Assembly: GCA_910584745.1 (NCBI GenBank) | Contig: CAJUDG010000007.1 | Span: 86,664 to 150,663 of the forward strand | Length of the DNA stretch: 64,000 bases | Source: an uncultured Eubacteriales bacterium | GTDB lineage: Bacteria > Bacillota > Clostridia > Oscillospirales > Acutalibacteraceae | Direction: 5' to 3' | Part shown: positions 44,177 through 51,175 of the stretch, piece by piece | How positions within the stretch are numbered: the first letter of the stretch is position 1 | Layout of the letters: each line of letters starts with the position of its first letter | Program-made: the position numbers and the translations under genes | The notes under the pieces: generated by a model | Seen by the model: only the letters and a program-made list of their open reading frames with translations | The model's database searches: none | Told to the model about the DNA's origin: nothing

Positions 44177-44320
44177 AGGATAAGGATGGGCTTTGAGGTG
44201 GTAAAATTCGTAGCGACCACGCGCCGCCGGTATGACAAGGGGAGACCCTGAGAGATGCAGGAGGATGCTACGCCTGCCAAAGCCCGCCGTGCCGGGGGCC
44301 GTGTTTACACGGCCCCTTTC
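44177..44320 (+). ncRNA. Structured RNA, copy 2 (unassigned family)
   Basis: Same architecture as copy 1. Closing stem GGGCTTTG (44188-44195) / CAAAGCCC (44278-44285); hairpin A GTGG/CCAC with loop element CGTAGC (44209-44214); hairpin B AGGGGAGACCCT; hairpin C GCAGG (44257-44261) / CCTGC (44273-44277) with loop element GCTACG (44267-44272). CGTAGC and GCTACG are exact complements although both differ from copy 1, supporting the kissing helix. Ends in a GGGGCCGTG/CACGGCCCC hairpin (44294-44316) followed by TTTCC. Confidence 0.7.
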
Positions 44321-44358
44321 CTATATGTGCGGGAAGGATGTATAGGGGGCTCGGGCGT

Positions 44359-44736
44359 GTGCGGTATGTGGGGAAGATAGACAGGGAGATTTACTCGTGC
44401 GTGGCGGGGGACATCGTTACGGACGAGGTGATAATTACCGATGAGAGGGTGCAGCACATAATGGAGCGGCACCCGGGGGATTATGAGCGTTATTTTATTT
44501 ACTTAACAAAAATTGTCGAAACCCCGGACTATATCCTTGAAGCGAACAAGCCGGATTCAGCGGTTTTGCTGAAGAATATATCAGAAAATGGGAAAAATTA
44601 TAAGCTGATATTGCGACTGAAAACCTCCCTGGATCCTGACAGCTTTGTTAATTCGGTCATCTCTTTTCAAAAGGTGGAGGACAAGCGTTCCAACCGCTAC
44701 ATACACTCTGAAAAAGTGCTTTACAAGCGCGTATAA
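44359..44736 (+). CDS. BECR-fold nuclease candidate, copy 3
   Basis: A 125-residue paralogue. It keeps the VITDERVQHIMERHPGDYE motif with the histidine pair, PDYILEANKPDSAVLLK, and the terminal VLYKRV; the central DSFVNSVISFQKV corresponds to the KNSIITF segment of copy 1. Beyond about residue 35 it is closer to copy 1 than copy 2 in motif content but differs widely in sequence. GTG 44359 follows AGGGGG at nine nt. It is preceded by structured RNA 2 and its own 3' end holds the promoter of RNA 3. Confidence 0.7.
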   Translation: MRYVGKIDREIYSCVAGDIVTDEVIITDERVQHIMERHPGDYERYFIYLTKIVETPDYILEANKPDSAVLLKNISENGKNYKLILRLKTSLDPDSFVNSVISFQKVEDKRSNRYIHSEKVLYKRV

Positions 44737-44748
44737 ACCTGCTATAAT
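44720..44748 (+). promoter_or_regulatory. Promoter of structured RNA 3
   Basis: TTTACA (44720-44725), 17-bp spacer, TATAAT (44743-44748), overlapping the last codons and stop of nuclease ORF 3. Confidence 0.75.
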
Positions 44749-44754
44749 AAGCAT

Positions 44755-44912
44755 AGGATAAGACGGTTATTTGAGGTGGAAAATTTCGTGGCCGTCCACA
44801 CGCCGATGGTTTGACAAGGGGCCTATAAAGCCTCTGAGAGATGCAGGGGAATGCCACGCCTGCCAAATAACCGACATTGGGGAACGGTCAAGACCGTTCC
44901 CCCTTCCTTTTT
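44755..44912 (+). ncRNA. Structured RNA, copy 3 (unassigned family) with strong terminator
   Basis: Closing stem CGGTTATTTG (44764-44773) / CAAATAACCG (44864-44873), fully compensated relative to copies 1 and 2. Hairpin A GTGG/CCAC with loop element CGTGGC (44787-44792); hairpin B is enlarged (AGGGGC / GCCTCT); hairpin C GCAGG (44843-44847) / CCTGC (44859-44863) with loop element GCCACG (44853-44858), complementary to CGTGGC. It ends at a perfect GGGGAACGGT / ACCGTTCCCC hairpin (44879-44902) and TTCCTTTTT. No nuclease ORF follows; htpG with its own promoter is next. Confidence 0.75.
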
Positions 44913-44923
44913 CCCCAACCGTC

Positions 44924-44951
44924 TTGAACTTTGCGAAAAACGTGATATAAT
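44924..44951 (+). promoter_or_regulatory. Promoter of htpG
   Basis: TTGAAC (44924-44929), 16-bp spacer, TATAAT (44946-44951). TTTGCGAAA occurs twice nearby (44930 and 44973). No CIRCE inverted repeat is present. Confidence 0.6.
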
Positions 44952-44994
44952 ATAGAGATATCAAGTATTTTGCGAAAGGAAGTCATTTTAAGCT

Positions 44995-46884
44995 ATGGCA
45001 ATGAAAGAATTTCAGGCAGAATCAAAACGGCTGATGGATCTGATGATCAACTCTATCTACACCCATAAGGAGATCTTCCTCCGGGAGCTCATCTCCAACG
45101 CCAGCGACGCTATCGACAAGCTCTACTATAAGAGCGTCAGCGAGGGGGTCACGGGCCTTAACAGGGAGGACTTCTTTATCAGGATAGAGGTGGATAAGGA
45201 CAGCCGGACCCTCAGTATCACCGACAACGGCATCGGCATGACCCCGGAGGAGCTTGACAGCAACCTGGGCGTTATAGCAAAGAGCGGCTCATTACAGTTC
45301 AAGAGCGAGAACGAGAAGAATGACGCGGATGTTGACATAATCGGCCAGTTTGGCGTGGGCTTCTACTCGGCCTTTATGGTCAGCTCCAGGGTGGTGGTGG
45401 AGTCTAGGGCCTTCGGGGCCGAAAAGGCCGCCATGTGGGTGTCGGAGGGCCTTGACGGCTATGAGATAAGCGACAGCGACTGGGCCCAGAGGGGCACCCG
45501 CATAACCCTTACCATCAAGCCCGACACCGACGAGGAGAACTACAGCGAGTTTCTTGACCAGTACAGGCTCAGCCACCTTGTAAAGCGGTATTCGGACTAT
45601 ATCAGGTACCCGATCAAAATGGAGATGCAGCGCTCCCGGATGAAGGAGGGCACAGGTGAGGACGGCAAGGACCCGGAGTATGAGACATACTTTGAGGAGG
45701 AGACACTAAACTCCATGGTGCCCCTCTGGAAGAAGGCAAAGAGCGAGACTACCGACGAGGAGCTTAATAATTTCTACAAGGAGAAGTTCGGCGACTGGCA
45801 GGACCCACTTCGGGTCATACGCACCTCCACCGAGGGGGCGGCCACCTATACCGCCATGCTCTTTGTGCCCAAGACCGCGCCCTATAACTACTACACCCGG
45901 GACTTTGAGAAGGGCCTGCAGCTCTACGCCAGCGGGGTGCTCATTATGGACAAGTGCGCGGACCTGCTGCCGGACTGCTTCAGTTTTATACGGGGCCTTG
46001 TGGACTCTCAGGACTTGTCTTTGAATATTTCCAGGGAGATGTTACAGCATGACAGGCAGCTTAAGCTCATCGCAGGCAGGTTGGAGAAGAAGATAGCCGG
46101 GGAGTTAAAGTCCATGCTGGAGAACGACCGGGAGAAGTACGAGGAGTTCTGGAAGAGCTTTGGCCTACAGATAAAGTACGGCATGTACGAGGGCTATGGC
46201 GCGAAGAAGGACGAGCTCAAGGACCTGGTGCTGTTCACCTCCTCCAACGAGAAGAAGCTTACGAGCCTTAAGGAATATTTTGAGCGGATGAAGCCCGAGC
46301 AGAGCTGCATATACTATGGGTGCGGCGAGAGCGCCGGACGGATACTCTCCCTGCCCCAGGCCGAGGCCCTTATGGAGAAGGGATTTGAGCTTCTGTGCCT
46401 GACGGACGACGTGGACGAATTCGCCCTTAAGATGCTTGAAAAGTACGAGGATAAGGAGTTTCGGAACATCACCGCCGAGGGCCTCGACCTGCAGAGCGAC
46501 GAGGAGAAGCAGCACACGAAGGAACTGGCGGACGAGAACAAGGAGCTTTTGGAGCAGATGGCAAAGGCCCTTGAGGGCAAGGTCCAGGAGGTCAAGCTGA
46601 ACCCGGGGCTTATGAGCCACCCGACGGCCCTCTCCACCCAGGGGGCCATCTCCGCCGAGATGGAGAAGGTGCTCAATAATATGCCCGCCGGGGAGAAGGT
46701 CAGGGCCCAGCGGGTGCTGGAGCTGAACCCGGAGCACCCAGTGTTCGCGAAGCTTCGGGAGCTGGACGAGGAGAGGCTGTCCCTTTACGCCAAGGTGCTG
46801 TACGGACAGGCGCTGCTGGTGGAGGGCACGCCCCTTGAGGACCCGGCGGAGTTCGCCCGGCAGGTGTCCGCCATAATCGCATAA
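44995..46884 (+). CDS. htpG: Molecular chaperone HtpG (Hsp90)
   Basis: A 629-residue bacterial Hsp90. The GHKL ATPase domain has ELISNASDAIDKL near residue 28, TDNGIGMTPEEL near 77, and GQFGVGFYSAFMV near 116; the middle domain and C-terminal dimerisation domain follow. It folds client proteins in the cytosol under stress. The start at 44995 lies 9 nt after GGAAG; a second ATG two codons on is an alternative. Confidence 0.96.
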   Translation: MAMKEFQAESKRLMDLMINSIYTHKEIFLRELISNASDAIDKLYYKSVSEGVTGLNREDFFIRIEVDKDSRTLSITDNGIGMTPEELDSNLGVIAKSGSLQFKSENEKNDADVDIIGQFGVGFYSAFMVSSRVVVESRAFGAEKAAMWVSEGLDGYEISDSDWAQRGTRITLTIKPDTDEENYSEFLDQYRLSHLVKRYSDYIRYPIKMEMQRSRMKEGTGEDGKDPEYETYFEEETLNSMVPLWKKAKSETTDEELNNFYKEKFGDWQDPLRVIRTSTEGAATYTAMLFVPKTAPYNYYTRDFEKGLQLYASGVLIMDKCADLLPDCFSFIRGLVDSQDLSLNISREMLQHDRQLKLIAGRLEKKIAGELKSMLENDREKYEEFWKSFGLQIKYGMYEGYGAKKDELKDLVLFTSSNEKKLTSLKEYFERMKPEQSCIYYGCGESAGRILSLPQAEALMEKGFELLCLTDDVDEFALKMLEKYEDKEFRNITAEGLDLQSDEEKQHTKELADENKELLEQMAKALEGKVQEVKLNPGLMSHPTALSTQGAISAEMEKVLNNMPAGEKVRAQRVLELNPEHPVFAKLRELDEERLSLYAKVLYGQALLVEGTPLEDPAEFARQVSAIIA

Positions 46885-46906
46885 GTCAGCTTTGAAAGGA
46901 GCCGGT

Positions 46907-48016
46907 ATGAATCAGCCTAACGAGCAAGTTACACAGCAGCCCCCGCAGTATTACCCTGCCGCGGGCTATCCCCAGCCGCAGCCCCAGGCGGTATATCAGC
47001 CATACCCGGTATACCAGCCGGTCTATCAGGCCCCGGGCTTTGCAATAAAGCGGAAGGACCCCAGGAAGACCGGGGCCGTGAGGACCCTTAACAAGCTGGC
47101 CCTTCTGATGGTGGCCCAGACGGCGCTGAGCTTCGTATTGCAGATAGGGGCCGTGATACTGTGCACCGGCACGGGCATAGATATCTACAACGACGAGCTG
47201 GCCCTGGTGCTGCTGTCCATAGGGCTTTCCCCAATATGCACCGCCGGGCCGCCGCTTGTGTATATGCTGTTTGGTAAAAAGGACTGGAACTTCCACCTGC
47301 GGTTCGGGCGGGCGAATGTGTTCGGGTGCCTGCTGGTGATACTGGCGGGGCTTGGGGTGTGCCTTGCGGCGAACTTCCCGGCGGCGGCGGTGAGAGAGGT
47401 GCTTGAGGGCCTTGGGGCAAAGGAGCCCGACAGCGTCCTGGGACAGGGCGGCGGCTGGCTGAGCTTTGTGACAGAGTTTCTGGGCGTGGCGGTGATGGTG
47501 CCCATGCTTGAGGAGTTCGCCTTCAGGGGGGTCATACTCTCGGGGCTCAGAAGGTACGGCACTGGCTTTGCCATAGCGGCCTCGGCCATGATATTCGGCG
47601 CGGCCCATCTGTCCATCTCGAGCGTGGTCTTCGCCACGATAGCGGGGGCGGCAATGGGGCTTGCCTATGTGCTGACGGGGAACCTTTGGGTGTCGGTGTG
47701 CATACACGCCCTGAATAACGGCATAGCCGTCATCGAGAGCTACAGCGACCTGATAGTGGGCCCGGGCCGTCAGGAGCTGCTGGCGGGGATAACCATGCTT
47801 GTGGTCTGTGCCGTGGGGGTCATAGCCCTTGTGGTGCTGCTGATACTGAGAAAGACATTGTTTCCGAAGCGGGAGCCTATGGTCCCGGCGGACGGCGTGC
47901 TGTACCCGCCTCTGGGCGCCGGGGAGAGCGTTGTCACCATGCTTAAGTCCCCGGTGCTCTGGGCGATACTCGCCATGGTGCTGGTGGAGACGGCCATGAT
48001 GTTTGTGGTGCTGTAG
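46907..48016 (+). CDS. CPBP family intramembrane metalloprotease
   Basis: About 369 residues. A Q/P/Y-rich cytosolic N-terminus (about 1-45) precedes eight or so helices with the CPBP motifs: EEFAFRG near 205 (motif 1), FGAAH near 231 and a third histidine in VCIHALNN near 265. These bind zinc in Rce1-type proteases; bacterial members include bacteriocin self-immunity and protein-processing factors. AAAGGAG precedes ATG 46907. It follows htpG by 22 bp on the same strand. Confidence 0.88.
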   Translation: MNQPNEQVTQQPPQYYPAAGYPQPQPQAVYQPYPVYQPVYQAPGFAIKRKDPRKTGAVRTLNKLALLMVAQTALSFVLQIGAVILCTGTGIDIYNDELALVLLSIGLSPICTAGPPLVYMLFGKKDWNFHLRFGRANVFGCLLVILAGLGVCLAANFPAAAVREVLEGLGAKEPDSVLGQGGGWLSFVTEFLGVAVMVPMLEEFAFRGVILSGLRRYGTGFAIAASAMIFGAAHLSISSVVFATIAGAAMGLAYVLTGNLWVSVCIHALNNGIAVIESYSDLIVGPGRQELLAGITMLVVCAVGVIALVVLLILRKTLFPKREPMVPADGVLYPPLGAGESVVTMLKSPVLWAILAMVLVETAMMFVVL

Positions 48017-48026
48017 GCCGACGGGC

Positions 48027-48446
48027 ATGGAGAGGGAGTTTCTGCCAGAGAGGCGGTTCATGGAGCTGGCCTTGGAGCTGGCCGCGGAGGCCGGAGAGGC
48101 CGGAGAGGTGCCGGTGGGGGCGGTGATAGTGCGGGACGGCGCTGTGATCGCGCAGGGGCGGAACCGCCGGGAGGAGCGAAAAAGCGCCCTGGCCCACGCG
48201 GAGATAGAGGCCATCGCGGGGGCGTGCGAGGCCCTTGGGAGCTGGCGGCTTGAAGGGTGCCAGCTGTACGTGACCTTAGAGCCCTGCCCGATGTGCGCGG
48301 GGGCCGTGGAGAACGCGCGGATAGAGCGGGTGATATACGCAGCGGAGAGCCCGCAGGCGGGAGCGCTGCGGGTGCCGGTATACCGGGGCTTTATGGAGGA
48401 GGAGGCGCGTATTGTTTTGCGCGAGTTCTTCGGGGAGCTAAGGTAA
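48027..48446 (+). CDS. tadA: tRNA(adenosine-34) deaminase
   Basis: A 139-residue cytidine/deoxycytidylate-deaminase-fold enzyme with zinc motif HAEIEAI near residue 53 and PCPMCAGA near 83. It converts A34 to inosine in tRNA-Arg(ACG). The ribosome site is weak, and the start lies 10 bp after the CPBP stop, so translation may depend on read-through of the upstream gene. The intergenic repeat copy 2 follows. Confidence 0.93.
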   Translation: MEREFLPERRFMELALELAAEAGEAGEVPVGAVIVRDGAVIAQGRNRREERKSALAHAEIEAIAGACEALGSWRLEGCQLYVTLEPCPMCAGAVENARIERVIYAAESPQAGALRVPVYRGFMEEEARIVLREFFGELR

Positions 48447-48448
48447 GG

Positions 48449-48510
48449 GGTCCAGGGGAATGGTGTTCCCCTGGCAGGGTTTGGGACGGAGTCCCAAGGT
48501 CTGGCTGAAG
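48449..48510 (+). repeat. Dispersed intergenic repeat, copy 2
   Basis: GGTCCAGGGG, then CCCCTGGCAGGG, then TTTGGGACGGAGTCCCAA and GGTCTGGCTGAAGG: the same block order as the minus strand of 41526-41585. The unit holds two short hairpins (CCAGGGG/CCCCTGG and TTGGGAC/GTCCCAA). Confidence 0.6.
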
Positions 48511-48533
48511 GCTATAAACATAATAAAAGAATT

Positions 48534-48561
48534 TAGGGCTTTTTCGGAAGAAAAAGCCCTA
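48534..48561. terminator. Hairpin terminator after tadA
   Basis: A 12-bp stem TAGGGCTTTTTC / GAAAAAGCCCTA with a GGAA loop. The T-tract is weak on the plus strand (CTTTACG) but the A/T-rich stem suits termination. Confidence 0.6.
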
Positions 48562-48575
48562 CTTTACGCATAAAC

Positions 48576-48604
48576 TTGACTTTATAGTTTTTTTGTGATA
48601 TATT
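48576..48604 (+). promoter_or_regulatory. Promoter of the cobalamin-riboswitch operon
   Basis: TTGACT (48576-48581), 17-bp spacer, TATATT (48599-48604), immediately upstream of the riboswitch. Confidence 0.6.
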
Positions 48605-48611
48605 CATGACC

Positions 48612-48942
48612 GTTGGGACTCCGAGGTGGCACCACTATGCCCGAACACAGGAACAGGGTGCGAATCCCTGGCGAACCCGTCGCCGTGATGACGGAGCCCG
48701 CGCCCCGGCAGTCAGGGCCATGAACCTGATAGCTGTGGATGTCACTGGTAAAGAGTATCAAGCTTCGCTTGAAACTCTCCGGGAAGGCTGGGCGCGGGCG
48801 TGGATGTCTGAGCCGGAAGACTTGCCCGGAGGGCCGCAGGGCAGCTGCGGTGTTCAGCGAGCCTTGCAGAAGCGCAGCTTGCGCTGCGCTCCTTAGTCCA
48901 GATTTACTGGACAGGCCACCCTAAAAAATACTTTTTAGGAGG
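48612..48942 (+). promoter_or_regulatory. Cobalamin (adenosylcobalamin) riboswitch with SD-sequestering hairpin
   Basis: Core elements are visible in order: GAGGTGGC, CAGGGTGCGAATCCCTGG, CCGTGATGACGG, GGGAAGGCTG and the B12 box AGCCGGAAGACTTGCC (48811-48826). An extended arm sits at 48752-48779. Downstream, CCTAAAAA (48920-48927) and TTTTTAGG (48932-48939) form an 8-bp stem that covers the AGGAGG ribosome site (48937-48942) of the next gene, and further hairpins lie at 48871-48889 and 48896-48913. Control is therefore likely at translation: B12 off, expression on. Class boundaries approximate. Confidence 0.92.
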
Positions 48943-48950
48943 CATTTACA

Positions 48951-49352
48951 ATGCAGAACAGAAGTTTTTCTACCCGGGCGGCAGCGCTTTTGCTGGCGCT
49001 CATGATGTGCGTCACGGTCTTCGCCGGGTGCGCGCAGAAGGAGGGCGGCAGCGGCGAGAAGAAGACCGTCACCGTCACAGTGACCCATAAGGACGGCAGC
49101 ACCAAGGACTTCACCTATGAGACCACGGAGGAGATGCTTGGGCCCGCCCTGGAGAGCGAGAAGCTCATCGAGGGCGAGGAGGGCCAGTACGGCCTGTTCG
49201 TGAAGACCGTGGACGGCTATACCGTTGACGAGAGCAACCAGGAGTGGTGGTGCCTGACGGTGGACGGCGAGACCGCCATGACGGGCATCGACTCCACCCC
49301 CATCGAGGAGGGCAAGAAGTACGGCCTGGTGCTGACGGTGGGCTACGACTGA
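48951..49352 (+). CDS. DUF4430 lipoprotein, probable cobalamin-binding component
   Basis: A 133-residue protein with a signal peptide and lipobox VTVFAGC ending near residue 26, then a compact domain like DUF4430 (transcobalamin C-terminal-like): TVTVTVTHKDGSTKDFTYETTE and NQEWWCLTVDGETAMTGI near 98-115. In eukaryotic transcobalamin this fold contacts the corrinoid. Lipid-anchored outside the membrane, it could hand cobalamin to the ECF component encoded next. The start ATG follows the riboswitch-controlled AGGAGG at 8 nt. Confidence 0.88.
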   Translation: MQNRSFSTRAAALLLALMMCVTVFAGCAQKEGGSGEKKTVTVTVTHKDGSTKDFTYETTEEMLGPALESEKLIEGEEGQYGLFVKTVDGYTVDESNQEWWCLTVDGETAMTGIDSTPIEEGKKYGLVLTVGYD

Positions 49353-49855
49353 TGAACAGAAACCTTGTCCGGCTGTGCCTTGGGGCCATGATGGGGGTGC
49401 TGCTGACGGTTGGCAAGGAGGTCATGGCCTTTCTGCCCAACTTCGAGCCTGTCACCCTTCTGACGGTGCTGTTCACCCTGTGCTTCGGGGGGCTTGCCCT
49501 GGGGGCCGTGGCGGTGTTCCTGCTTTTGGAGGGGCTGCTGTACGGCTTTGGCACGTGGTGGGTGATGTACCTGTACATCTGGCCGCTGCTGTGGTGTCTG
49601 ACCCGGCTTTTCAGGCGCATGGACAGGGCCTGGCAGTGGGCGGTGTTCGCGGGGGTATACGGGCTCGCTTTCGGGACGCTATGCTCCTTTACATACCTGC
49701 CGGTGGGCGGGGTAAGGATGATGTTTGCCTGGATAGTAAGCGGCCTGCCCTTTGACCTTATGCACGCCGGGGGGAACTTCCTTATGATGCTGGTGCTCTA
49801 TAAGCCCCTTAGGGGGGCGCTGGAGAAGATAAAGGCCGCGGGCCGTATGGGCTGA
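49352..49855 (+). CDS. ECF transporter substrate-binding (S) component, probably cobalamin/corrinoid
   Basis: A 167-residue membrane protein with six hydrophobic segments in the S-component pattern (GAMMGVLLTVGKEVMAFLPN near 11; GVYGLAFGTLC near 99; WIVSGLPFDLMHAGGNFLMM near 127). It overlaps the DUF4430 gene by one base (TGATG). Substrate is inferred from the upstream cobalamin riboswitch. The energising EcfA/EcfT genes are not in the window and would be supplied from elsewhere. Confidence 0.82.
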   Translation: MNRNLVRLCLGAMMGVLLTVGKEVMAFLPNFEPVTLLTVLFTLCFGGLALGAVAVFLLLEGLLYGFGTWWVMYLYIWPLLWCLTRLFRRMDRAWQWAVFAGVYGLAFGTLCSFTYLPVGGVRMMFAWIVSGLPFDLMHAGGNFLMMLVLYKPLRGALEKIKAAGRMG

Positions 49856-49940
49856 GCGGCAGAAAGGGCCCTTGCTTTGGCGGGGGCTCTACATTTTTGG
49901 GGAAAGAGCATAAAAAATACCATGAATTTGTATATTATGC

Positions 49941-49969
49941 TTGAAAATACCCGGACGATACACTATAAT
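49941..49969 (+). promoter_or_regulatory. Promoter of nagB
   Basis: TTGAAA (49941-49946), 17-bp spacer, TATAAT (49964-49969), about 85 bp before the start codon. Confidence 0.6.
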
Positions 49970-50053
49970 GTTAAGAAGTACGGATACAGTGGACAAGGCA
50001 GGCCCACTTTAAAGAAAATCTGCAAATAATAAAAAGGTTATGAGGGAAACATC

Positions 50054-50761
50054 ATGAGAATCATCCAGGTTGAAAGCTATGAAAAACTCAGCGCCCTTGC
50101 GGCGGACATCATCGGCGGACAGGTGCTCTTAAACCCCCACTGCGTGCTGGGCCTTGCCACCGGCTCGTCGCCGCTGGGGACCTATGCGGACCTTGTGAAG
50201 CGGTATGAGCAGGGGCTTCTGGACTTCTCCGGGGTGCGCACGGTGAACCTGGACGAATACTGCGGCCTTACTGGGGACGACCCCCAGAGCTACCGCTATT
50301 TTATGGACCATAACCTCTTTGACAAGGTCAACGTGGACAAGAATAACACGCACCTGCCCGACGGCTCGGCCCCGGATATGCAGGCCGAGTGCGCGCGCTA
50401 TGAGGCCCTGGTGGAGAGCCTTGGCTGGCCGGACCTTCAGCTTCTGGGCATAGGCCATAACGGGCATATCGGCTTTAACGAGCCCGAGGACGTGTTCCAC
50501 GCCGCCGTGCACACCGTGAAACTGGCCGAGAGCACCATAAAGGCCAACTCCCGCCTGTTTGAAAGGCCCGAGGACGTGCCCACCAGCGCCGTCACCATGG
50601 GCGTTGGGGCCATCATGAAGGCCAAAAGGGTGCTGCTCATCGCCGGGGCGGACAAGGCCGGGATAGTGGAGCGGGCCTTTCACGGGCCGGTGACCCCCCA
50701 GGTGCCCGCGTCCATTCTACAGCTGCACAGGGACGCAACGGTCATTCTGAGCATGGCGTAA
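50054..50761 (+). CDS. nagB: Glucosamine-6-phosphate deaminase
   Basis: A 235-residue enzyme with the family motifs GLATGSSPLGTYADLV near 33, VNLDEYCGL near 64-72 and the catalytic GIGHNGHIGFNEP near 129. It converts glucosamine-6-phosphate to fructose-6-phosphate and ammonia in amino-sugar catabolism. No nagA or transporter is adjacent. Confidence 0.95.
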   Translation: MRIIQVESYEKLSALAADIIGGQVLLNPHCVLGLATGSSPLGTYADLVKRYEQGLLDFSGVRTVNLDEYCGLTGDDPQSYRYFMDHNLFDKVNVDKNNTHLPDGSAPDMQAECARYEALVESLGWPDLQLLGIGHNGHIGFNEPEDVFHAAVHTVKLAESTIKANSRLFERPEDVPTSAVTMGVGAIMKAKRVLLIAGADKAGIVERAFHGPVTPQVPASILQLHRDATVILSMA

Positions 50762-50772
50762 AATAAAAAGCT

Positions 50773-50802
50773 TTGACAACGCCTCCCCCTTCCGCATAGA
50801 AT
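50773..50802 (+). promoter_or_regulatory. Promoter of the small membrane protein / recD2 unit
   Basis: TTGACA (50773-50778), 18-bp spacer, TAGAAT (50797-50802). The following ATG (50803) abuts the -10 box and so is not the start of this transcript's first gene. Confidence 0.55.
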
Positions 50803-50823
50803 ATGGCGAGGGAGGCGTTGCTT

Positions 50824-51162
50824 GTGAACGTGGTACTTATGTTATGCGGCCTGCTGCTCATGGCCATAGGCGCGGCGGAGGTCCTGCGCTGGGCCAAGGG
50901 CCTTTGCAGGGGCAGGATCGGAAGGAACTGCCGGGGACAGGCGGCGGTGCTGGTGCTGCCGGAGGGGCCCGAGGACTGCGAGTGCCTTGTGCGCTGCGCC
51001 GGGGAGCGGCTGCGCCAGGACGGGGACCTGCGCTTTATCTGTGTGGCAAAGGACCCGGAGAGCAGGGAGATAGCAAAAAAGCTTAGGGAGCGCTATAGAG
51101 GGCTGGAGGTCTGCGGCCCCGGGGAGCTGGAGAAGCTGCTGGGGGCCGGGGCCGGGCCGTAA
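50824..51162 (+). CDS. Small membrane-anchored protein of unknown function
   Basis: About 112 residues from GTG 50824, which has AGGGAGG eight nt upstream. Residues about 1-18 form one membrane helix; the rest is a cytosolic, cysteine-containing alpha/beta domain (AVLVLPEGPEDCECLVRC and LRFICVAKDPESREIAKKL) reminiscent of a small Rossmann-like fold. No family recognised. It lies 13 bp before the helicase start. Confidence 0.6.
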   Translation: MNVVLMLCGLLLMAIGAAEVLRWAKGLCRGRIGRNCRGQAAVLVLPEGPEDCECLVRCAGERLRQDGDLRFICVAKDPESREIAKKLRERYRGLEVCGPGELEKLLGAGAGP

Positions 51163-51175
51163 GGAGGTGAGAGCG

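Noticed and set aside
43596..44912. Known riboswitch (TPP, SAM, lysine, cobalamin, glycine, fluoride, T-box)
   Set aside because: Conserved core sequences of these classes are missing. CTGAGAGATG recalls TPP fragments but the TPP core is not there.
43596..44912. Classic ToxI type III antitoxin repeats
   Set aside because: No short tandem repeats within the RNA and the protein is not ToxN-like; only the layout is shared.
44924..44994. CIRCE or CtsR heat-shock operator before htpG
   Set aside because: No TTAGCACTC/GAGTGCTAA or GGTCAAA repeats; only a TTTGCGAAA repeat of unknown meaning.
50803..50823. ATG at 50803 as start of the small membrane protein
   Set aside because: It directly follows the -10 box and precedes the ribosome site; GTG 50824 is correctly spaced.
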